Source: Closterium sp. Naga37s-1
Taxonomy: Eukaryota; Streptophyta; Zygnematophyceae; Desmidiales; Closteriaceae
DNA length: 64,000 nucleotides
Direction: 5' to 3'
Assembly: GCA_947471745.1 (NCBI GenBank)
Contig: CANJKZ010000010.1
Coordinates: 1,459,501 to 1,523,500, forward strand
Under the pieces are notes generated by a model. It saw only the letters and a list, made by a program, of their open reading frames with translations, did not search any database and was not told the DNA's origin. This document shows, piece by piece, positions 56,160-64,000 of this stretch. Both the position numbers and the translations under genes were made by a program. Position 1 is the stretch's first letter. Every line of letters begins with the position of its first letter.

Positions 56160-59100
56160 GATGCCAGGCTGACTGCTCTAAGTGTACGACTAATGCGTTG
56201 CCATATGGTCTTAGCACCAGCAGCCCTAAGTGGAGGGAAGCTTACATTACTAGGGTCACTAGATCTGTGGTAGTTAATTCTGTTTCAGATGCACAGATCT
56301 ACAAGTCGCTAGTATCAGTTGTGGTGCAGGTGGAGCGATTGATTCTGAGAGCTGAGGTACGGGCGTGGTACATGAAAGTATGAAAAGAGCTGCTTGCACG
56401 AAATCAGGAAAAGAACGACTTGTCCAAAACGGTACAGTTAACCTGCTGAGTGGCGCACTGTGGTACGTATACGTGGACCACTCCTAACCCTGGGATGAGG
56501 TGTGCTTGCACTGATGCTGAGAGCACACAGACGTTGCTGCTGTAATGGCTCCACTTGTCACATGCTTCCACCATGAGCTGTTTGGATCGGAGTTCTGCTG
56601 ATAAACCCCACTCCAGGCATGCTAGTTTTGGTCGTGCTCTAAGCATCACCTCCCTAGCAGCCTCACTTCCCTGCACGCCGTGCAATACATTCGGGGCGAC
56701 TTCTAGAAGCACCTGCGGGGAGATAGGGGTGGGGAAGGGGGAAGGGGATTGGGAGGCCAGGGGGAGGAGTTGGGCCTTCGATGCCTCGTTACCACATGCT
56801 CTCAGTGGATCGTCGTAGGAAAGGGGGCCAGATTTCCTCCTGGGCCCACCCAAAAGCCTCTCCCCCCCCCTCTCCCTCCCCCCCCCCAAAAGAAATCGGG
56901 AGGAGTTGGGGCAAGGAAAGGGAAGGTAAGGCTGGTGCTGCTGTGCCTCCCTCTGCCACCAACGAGGAGAGGGGGGAGGGAGTACGGGGGAACGAGGGGA
57001 GCGAGGGTGTGGTGAGGGTTGGGGTGGTGGAGGGTGGGGAGGAAGGGGGGGGAGAGATGTGAGCGGGGAGAGGAGGGGGAGTGGGGAATGGAGGGGGAAT
57101 TGGGTGATAGCGGGCGGACTTTATGCCGGGAGATGGCGAAAGAAGGGAAAGGTGTCGTCTGTGGGTCCAAAGGATGTTGGCAAAACCTGAAAAACCTACA
57201 CCTCACTTCAGCCACACTCCGCCCACTGAATGCACCCCCCCTGGCTGGTTATTAGTGACTCATCTTCTGCTGCTGTGTGACACCCATCTGCACCACTCTG
57301 TCCTCGCATGATTATGCTGTGACTGAGTGATGGGCAGGCACGAGTGCAAGAGAGGTAAATGACCGAGGGAAGCAAAAGTGATTCAGAAACAACAGCGCAG
57401 TGCAATGCGTAATATGCGATGAGGTATGAGATGAAGTATGGGATGAGATGCAGGAAGGTTATGTGATGTATGGGATAAGGTATGAGAAGAGGCGTGGGAT
57501 GAGGTGGGATGAGGTGCAGGAAAGGTTATGCGATTTATGGGATAAGGTATTAGAAGAGGTGTGGGAAGTGGTATTCGATGCGGTATTGGATGCGGTATGG
57601 AATGAGGTGCATGTGCCCAGCTGTTCCACCTCTATGCTTTCCTGCTTGAGCGCACAACTATGGCTGCTCATGTAGCTCACAAACGAAATACCAAAGCTGA
57701 ACACCATCCCAACTGGAGTGCCAAATACCGGCACACCAGCATCTTGGTTCCGCTCATGCCCCAGACACTACCTACCCTGAGTCGCGCTCCCTCCACGCCA
57801 TGCCACCATGGGGAGGTGGCTGGTAGAAGCAGCTGAGGGGAGATAGGAGGAAGGAGGGTGGGCTTTGGGGAGTGCATGCAGCATCCCTCTGCTGCCACCA
57901 TCAACTGCCGATCAAGGAGGGAGCGGCAGGGGCATGGGGAAGGCGAAGGGGAGGGGGAGGGAGGATGAGGAAAGGGAGAGAGGGGAGGGAAACAAACAGG
58001 AGGGTAGGCATGAGTGTGGGAGGCAGACATGTGAGGGTAAGGCAATAATAGAAACAAAAGAAATTTAGAAATGACAGTAAGTGGAACCAGGCATGTATGG
58101 GGTGGGGTGTGGGATGAGGTGTGCGATGAAATGAGGTGAGGAATGAGGCAGGGGATGAAGTGTGAAATGGCGTATGGGGAGGGGGGTGGGATGAGGTATT
58201 GGACGTATGGGATGAGGTATGGGATGGGGTATGGAATGAAGTACTGGTTGAATTATGGAATGATGTATGGGATGATGAGGGGTCCATGTGCACAGCTGTC
58301 CCAACAATATACTTCTGCTAACAAAACAAACAAAATCTCCAATCTAAAATCCTAATCACCACCACCCCAGCGCCCTTGGTTTTGCCGTTGCCGCAGCCCT
58401 CACCTCCCCTGAGTCGCCCTACCTCAACGCCACCATGGGGAGGTGGGATTGTGGGAGTGCGTGCCACAATCCCATATGGGGTCCCTCTGCTGCCACCAAG
58501 GAGTGGGGATGGGGAGGGGGAGGGAGAGGAGGGAAACAACTATGTGAACATCACAAGACAGAGAGAGGGGCATCAAGTAGGGCACAGTACCTACCCAGTA
58601 ACACCTCGCTTGCCACTCCTGCTGCCACTGCGACTTCAGAAACACATGAAGCGGGCTCCAGTTGGGGAAGGTGGTATGCAAGTGGGTTGTGTTAAGAACA
58701 TGCTACCTGCCACAGGTCGTGCAGCATCCACCGCCACTTCTGCAGCGGATGGGGAGGGCTCGGGTGGGGGAGGTGGCATGCAAAAGAGGTCGGTTGCTAC
58801 CTACCCAAGGTCATGCAGCATCCACTGCTTCTCCATCAGCCACGGCAGCAGAAACCACCGTTCTGGACATTGCCCGAAACTATTGCACACTGCACTTTGA
58901 GAATTTCCTTCCCAGTCCTGGTTAAAATCAAGCAACCTCATTGCAAGCGTATCCCTCTGCCTAAGCAGAGGTACACCTCGTTGCATCAGTGATGAACCAG
59001 CTGCTGAAACCACAACACCTTCTTGCTGCTCACCTTCATGCTGCTCACCTTCTTGTTCTCCCTTGATTCTTTCCGCCCGCTTGTGGTGATCTGTCTGCCA

Positions 59101-59566
59101 GTCATCTCAAGAAACATGGTCAAGCAACCAGATAATAGATGAGGCCGTACACATTAGAAGATAATGAGGGGAGAGGGAAGGGAATGGGAATAGAGGTTGG
59201 GTTCAGAGGGGCGAGATAGCCTATTGCAGTAATTGCAGCACCTCTTTGTTGCCACCATTAACCATCCGCAAGCGAGGAGGAGAGGTGGAGGAAAGAGGGA
59301 GTGGAGGTTGGAGAGAGGGGGAAAGAGAGTAGCAAAAGGCATGGCAGAGCCATGGGCCGCGGAAACAGTATATGCTGCTTCCCAAATTTATCAGTGCTCC
59401 ACCCTCTTACTTTGCCTTTCAGCCTTACAAACCTTCAGCATAATCCCAAGATGTGTTTCAACTGGCACACAGGGGAACATGCGCCAACATGGAGGTCAGA
59501 GAAGCCGAGTATGAACTGTGTTTTATATTCTCATACAATTTCTCTTCTTCCATCCATTGCTGTAGC
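56160..59566. repeat. Degenerate G-rich repeat region, no gene recognised
   Basis: Two themes recur. One is a GA-rich phrase GAGGGGAGATAGG... followed by CCCTCTGCTGCCACCA (about 56700, 57840-57900, 58440-58500, 59165-59270). The other is loose tandem GGGATGAGGTAT (57420-57610 and 58090-58280). A Gly/Arg-rich frame on minus at 56404-56889 contains LLEVAPNVLHGVQG, but nothing supports it as a gene. The array looks like three or four decayed copies of a 400-700-bp unit. Confidence 0.45.
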
Positions 59567-60436
59567 TCACACTTTGTGAAGGAGGTCGGCCCTTGGAGTC
59601 ATAGTCCATGCCGCTCCTGTATCCAGAATCCACGTGTTGAGCGGGTGCAGTGCGGCTCCAGCATGGGTGACCACTGCGTCCTCATTCGGCTCTCCAACGT
59701 GGAAGAACTGACCGGCTTCCCTCTCCTCCTGTTCGGTCGGTTCATCATCGGCAACCGCTCCGGCGCCGCTCCCATCTTGAGTCCTGTTGGAGGGGGTCCA
59801 CCAGGTTGGTTTAGTCCTCCACTTGAACCACGGGTGGCCCACTTTCTCACAATACCAGCACTTGCCCTCTATTCTCCCCGGTCCCCTTCCTCCCCCTCTT
59901 CCACCTCGGCCTCCACCACGTCCTGCTCCTCTACCGCCTTGCTGGTTGGAGGGCTCCTCCTCCTTGGACGCTCCTCTTCCAGCCCCTTGCCATTTCTTAC
60001 CTCTGCCCCTTTTCCCTCCTTGCATGGCGTAGCCGCTGCTCCCCTCTTCACCTCCCCTCAGTTGGCGCCTCTTGAAGCCCTCCTCGAGTATCTTGGTGCG
60101 AATCCACTCCAAGGTCCAGGAGCTCTGGTTTTGAGGAAGACTCAGGCCACTTGTGAAAATCATCCATGACTCCAGCAGCAGCGACAGCATCTTCATACAC
60201 TTGGTTTGTTCGGGGTAGACAATTCCAGCGATGGCGAGCTTGGCGTAGAGGTCTCTCAGCTTGTCAAGGACGGGCTGAACGGGTTCTCCTTCACTGAGGC
60301 GAAGGGTGGAGAGCTCCCTCTCCAGCATGAGGGTAGCTACAAATAATGTGGGTGCATGCAGATCCTTGAGCACTCTCGATGCCTTGGGTCCACACTCTTC
60401 CTCCGGGAGGAGGTGCATGTGTTGGATGCACGTCAT
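59567..60436 (-). pseudogene. Copia gag-protease fragment
   Basis: On minus: capsid-like sequence (GEPVQPVLDKLRDLYAKL), a Gly/Arg-rich linker, a damaged zinc knuckle (CWYCEKVGHPWFKWRTK: the last Cys is replaced) and the protease motif TWILDTGAAWTMTPRADLL, then TGA at 59567-59569. It is related to the plus-strand element at 61.2 kb (shared CGPKA, GEP.QPVLDE.RD, ADLLD). No integrase or RT follows and no LTR was found, so it is a truncated relic. Confidence 0.8.
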
Positions 60437-61188
60437 TTTGAGTGCATGTCATCCTAACGTCCTGCCGAGTGCTCGTGCTATGTGTACTTGCATTATTTGC
60501 ATGAGCATATGTCATTGTGCATGGCTGTTGAATTTCATCATCTCTGTGTTTTTCTCCAAGTTTAAATGCTTGATAATGGAGGAGAAATCCAGAGCTTTCC
60601 AACGATACCAAGATCGCCTTATTCCGACCAGGATCGCCCAAGTTACAAGATTTTCAAGGCTTTGGAATTCTATCTCATTTTGAGATATTATCTACTTTGG
60701 GTGATATTGGGTCATGACTATAAATGGATCTTTGGTTGGGTGGTTAGGAAGGCAACTTTGACTTTTGGTTTGGGGTGGCTAGAAGTTTCTAGCATGGGTT
60801 GCAAATGTTGCAACACCTAGACAAAATCCAACTAGATAGGATTTTGCATGTGACACCTCAAGGACCTCATGATGAGGGTTGCATCCTTGCTGCTAGGAAG
60901 GTTCCTACCATCCTTCCCTAGCTCTTGGTGAACCCCTTCCCTCTCATGGTTCTCTTAAAGTCCCCAACTCCAACTTTTCTATGCCTTAATGCTTGTACTT
61001 CCTCCACCATTCTAGTCATGCGGCTGCTGGACGTTTTCAAGTCGTTCTCACTCTCTAGACCATCTTTTTAAGAGATTCAAATTGGAGATGGTAGTTAAAC
61101 CTAAGGCGTAACATCCTACTGAGCGGATTTGCGTTTAGTTGAGAAATGAGTTCGTCGTAAGTTCTCGAAGTGACGGATCCTGAATAAC
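60437..61188 (+). repeat. Probable 5' LTR region of the second Copia element
   Basis: The primer-binding site at 61191 implies that an LTR ends at about 61188 (TGAATAACAAG). Its start is uncertain; TGTGACACCTCAAGG near 60849 is one candidate. The second LTR lies beyond the window, so the border cannot be fixed. No gene is recognised here. Confidence 0.4.
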
Positions 61189-61190
61189 AA

Positions 61191-61202
61191 GTGGTATCAG
61201 AG
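61191..61202 (+). promoter_or_regulatory. tRNA-iMet primer-binding site, second Copia
   Basis: TGGTATCAGAGC on plus, followed about 45 bases later by the gag start. Gives plus orientation. Confidence 0.88.
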
Positions 61203-61248
61203 CGGGTAGTCGACTTTGAGACGATGAATCGTCATAAATTCTCAACCA

Positions 61249-62740
61249 ATGTTGACGAGTGAGACCATGTTCAGGTATGTCCGCTCGCGAAATTTCGATT
61301 GGTGGTCAAATCACGTTTTAATTCCAAGTATCCTGTCCGCGACGGCGTTTTTCGTAAAGTCGAAATCTCTGGCAGAATTCTCACCAAACGATTTCTCAAA
61401 GTTTCCACCGTTCATAGAGCCTCAATATGACTCCAGAGGTGCTAATGGCAAGATGGATAGAGGTACAAAGGCTGGAGAGCAGGGAGGAGTTGCTGGTGGT
61501 GGAGTGGGGACGCACCAACCAGCCAACCCTACACTACCCTCGACTTCTACAACATCTCCAACAACCGTGGATCTCGTGAAGGCGTTCTCTATAGAGAAAT
61601 TCATGGGGGAGGACGACGAGCACTGGAGCTTCCGCATGAGGCTGATGTACACCCAATAGAAGCTATTGGATTTGGTGGAGGGGAAGGAAAAGATGCCGGA
61701 GGCCGCGGAGCTGAAAGGAGCGTGGATGAAGCAATCGTTCGACGTGTACATGCTCATGGTGCAAGCGGTTGGAGGACGCCAACTTGACCACATCAAGGAC
61801 CTCTTGGGTGATCCAGAGTGTGGCCCCAAGGCTTGGAGGAAGCTTCTGGATGTGCACTCACCGACACACGCTACCGGCATCGTGCTACTCGCACGGCGGC
61901 TGCGCGACGTCAAGTTTGTTGATGGAGAGCCGATGCAACCGGTGTTGGACGAGATGCGCGACATCTTCACAAAGTTCCAAGGTGGCGGTGTGGTGTATCC
62001 GGAGCTCGAACAATGAGTGGAGATCGTGATATGGCTGCCGGAGTCGTGGTCTGCCCTAGCGATCAACCTCAACTCTCAACAGCCCCAGTGGAGTGTGGAT
62101 TACATTCACGCGTGCATCCTTGAGGAGGACTTGCGGCAGCGGAGTGTGGAGCGCTCAGAGGAGGGGGCTTGCTATGGAGTTGGAGGTGGAAAGAGTGGCT
62201 TCAAGAAGAAGTGGAAGGGCAAGAACAAGGACAACCCTAAGGAGGATGGCGGCGGGGGTCAAGGGGAGCTGTGCTTCTACTGCAAGAAGCGCGGACATCA
62301 TTGGCGGAAGTGCTACCAACGACCCAAGGATTGGACCCCGCCTTCATCAAGCAACCAGCATGGTGGCAAGAGGAGTGGGGGAGTCATGGGAGCTAGTGAA
62401 GAGGAGAAGGATGAGGAGAAAGGCGGCAAATCTGAGGAGCGGAAGGCCGGGTTCTTCTTCGTGAGCGAAGGCACAACCGACCTCGCTATGGCTGCCAAGG
62501 TTCTCCTACACCCCCTCACCCATTGGGTGATTGATTCCGGGAGCTCTTGGCACATGACTCCTCGTGCGGACCTACTCGATGAGATTCAGCCCGCACCCAT
62601 CTCTACAGTCACATCCGCGACGGGCGCCAAGACCAAGGTCATGGGCATGGGATGCGCCAAGTTCATGGGAGCGGATGGAGAGCTCGTGGGGCTGAAGAAC
62701 GTGCTGTGGGTGCCGGAACCTGATTTCTACCAACCGGTTG
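61249..62740 (+). pseudogene. Copia gag-protease with two in-frame stops
   Basis: The frame opens at ATG 61249 (or 61267). The gag region includes VDLVKAFSIEKFMGEDDEHW and GEPMQPVLDEMRDIFTKF; TAG at 61657-61659 and TGA at 62014-62016 interrupt it without frame change. A CCHC knuckle (CFYCKKRGHHWRKC) and the protease motif HWVIDSGSSWHMTPRADLL follow. Near 62735 the frame must shift by one to reach integrase. Confidence 0.82.
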
Positions 62741-64000
62741 GGAGATGCGGGCGTGAACACCGAGACGATTGGCTCGGAGCGCTATCGTGCCTACAATGAT
62801 GAGCGCCTCATTTGGGACCTGCAGTGGAAGGGAGATGTCCACAAGCGCATGTGGCAGATCCCTGTCCTCTCTTGGCGGAAATCGGGCAAGGCGGCAGCCG
62901 CGGCATCTATGGAGGAGAGCGTCACTGAGGAGGAGCAGCAAGGTGTGCAAGGAGAGGAGCTGATTGGAGGAAGTGCGGCAGTGAAGGCGTCGGCTACCTC
63001 GGGCCAAGCGGATTGGGAGACTTGGCATCGGCGACTTGCACACGTGGCTGTATCTACATTGGAGGTGATGCACAAGGAGAAGTGCGTGCATGGGCTGCAG
63101 CTACAAAGAGATGGCGCTCACTATGGCAGCTGCGAGGCGTGCATGCAAAACAAGTTTGCGCGGTTCCCGTTTCTACGTGCGGAGGGATCGGCGAAGGCAC
63201 CCTTGGAGGTGGTGCACATGGACCTGGTGGGTCCTATGAGGACGGAGGGGACTGGGGGAGTGCTGTACTTCCTCACCATGGTGGACGAATGGAGCCGTTT
63301 CACATGGGCACGTCCCTTGTCCAAGAAGAGCGATGCAGCAGCGGCGATCAAGGAGGATTGGTTGCCGATGGTGGAGCGGCAAGCGATGCGGTTGGTGAAG
63401 GTGTTGAGGAGCGACCGTGGTGGAGAGTTCCTTGGAGCGGAATTCACCAAGTTTCTCAAGAGGAACGGCATCCGACACCAGCTGACCTGCCCTGGAATAC
63501 CGCAGCAGAACGGCATTGTTGAGCGCGCCAACCGGACCATTGGCGAGGCGGCTAAGACCTTGTTGGGGGCTGCTGGGATGCCATACAAGTTCTGGCCTGA
63601 AGCTGTTCGCCATGTCATCACGGTCAAGAACAGGGTCTTGACACATATTGGTGAGAAGCACTGGGTGCCGTACGAGCGTTGGCTTGGGAAGAAGCCATCC
63701 ATTGACATGCTGCGGGTGTGGGGCTGCATGGGGCTTGTGATGGTGCCTAAGGAGCAGAGACACAAGCTGGAAGTTGCTGTTGTGTGGGCTGTCCATCTTG
63801 GGATGGCTCCTGACTCGAAGGGGTGGCTGATGTGGGAACCCAAGAGCAAGAAGACGCTGGTCAGCCGTGACGTCAAGTTTGTGGAGGACGTCATATACAA
63901 GGATTGGCAGCAGCAGCAGCAGGTGCAGATTGGCTTGCGTCTGCAGGACATTGAGCGGTCTGCACTGGAGGAGGTTCAGCTGCACCTTGAGGATCTCCCT
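62741..64000 (+). CDS. Copia integrase, open at window end
   Basis: In the new frame: ERYRAYNDERLIWDLQ, GAG-pre-integrase zinc residues in WHRRLAH and CEACMQNK, then the catalytic core with Asp in VVHMDLVGPM, Asp in LRSDRGGEF and Glu in PQQNGIVERANR, then the VWGC block and LVSRDVKF. The frame is open to 64000. All three catalytic acids are present, so this domain looks intact. It is part of the pol polyprotein; the start is not its own but a continuation of gag-protease. Confidence 0.88.

Larger units (their letters stand above)
61191..64000 (+). mobile_element. Second Copia retrotransposon, truncated by window end
   Basis: Primer-binding site, gag, protease and integrase are present in Copia order on plus. 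RT, RNase H and the 3' LTR must lie beyond 64000. The coding region has two in-frame stops and one frameshift. Related to the minus-strand fragment at 59567-60436, but not to the 22.6-28.6 kb element at more than family level. Confidence 0.85.

Noticed and set aside
56404..56889. Minus-strand 161-residue frame with LLEVAPNVLHGVQG
   Set aside because: It overlaps G-rich repeat sequence and has no paralogue, domain or splice evidence.

Overview
The window is nuclear DNA of a eukaryote, most likely a streptophyte (green plant lineage). Genes carry GT-AG introns, some with CAG|GTGAGT-type donors. Mobile DNA is of plant type: Copia elements primed by initiator tRNA-Met, a hAT element and a Mutator-like element (MULE). 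A plant-type UvrD-like helicase/TPR gene and AP2-like domains are also present. A charophyte alga, perhaps a zygnematophyte such as Closterium, is my guess from the mix of RNI-type leucine-rich repeats and abundant coding minisatellites; this is inference only. There are no prokaryotic operons, CRISPR arrays or rRNA/tRNA genes.

Layout. 1-2.3 kb is non-coding and ends in a CTG-rich array. 3.0-4.8 kb (minus) is a two-exon coiled-coil + LRR gene (copy 1). Its 5' flank, 4.8-8.5 kb, holds four minisatellites. 8.57-16.5 kb (plus) is the 3' part of a helicase/TPR gene whose ATP-binding half is absent. 17.4-20.5 kb (minus) is a paralogous coiled-coil + LRR gene (copy 2) with a duplicated 5' flank. 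That flank is interrupted at 22.64-28.61 kb by a Copia retrotransposon with near-identical LTRs and a 5-bp target duplication. 29.9-37.45 kb is a non-coding LTR element in the form LTR-internal-LTR-internal-LTR, with a MITE-like insertion in each internal copy.

The most unusual part is 39.1-45.9 kb. Two tail-to-tail paralogous genes each encode an Ulp1/SENP-like (C48) cysteine protease fold followed by a coiled-coil and an AP2-like DNA-binding domain. Copy A (plus) keeps the catalytic His-Asp-Gln-Cys set and has a roughly 330-residue, 11-residue-period repeat linker. Copy B (minus) has Ser in place of the catalytic Cys and a reading-frame break before its AP2-like part. 46.5-49.3 kb is a hAT element with both terminal repeats and an 8-bp target duplication. 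50.9-56.2 kb (minus) is a MULE transposase whose DDE domain is split by about 2.4 kb of Gly-rich repeat sequence. 56.2-59.5 kb is degenerate G-rich repeat. 59.6-60.4 kb is a Copia gag-protease fragment (minus), and 61.2 kb to the end is a second Copia element (plus), open at the window edge.

How it fits together: one duplicated gene neighbourhood (LRR gene plus its 5' flank) has been peppered with mobile elements. In several corresponding positions of the two copies, different or diverged minisatellites have grown. The protease/AP2-like pair lies among transposons and may itself be mobile-element cargo, but no termini could be proven for it.
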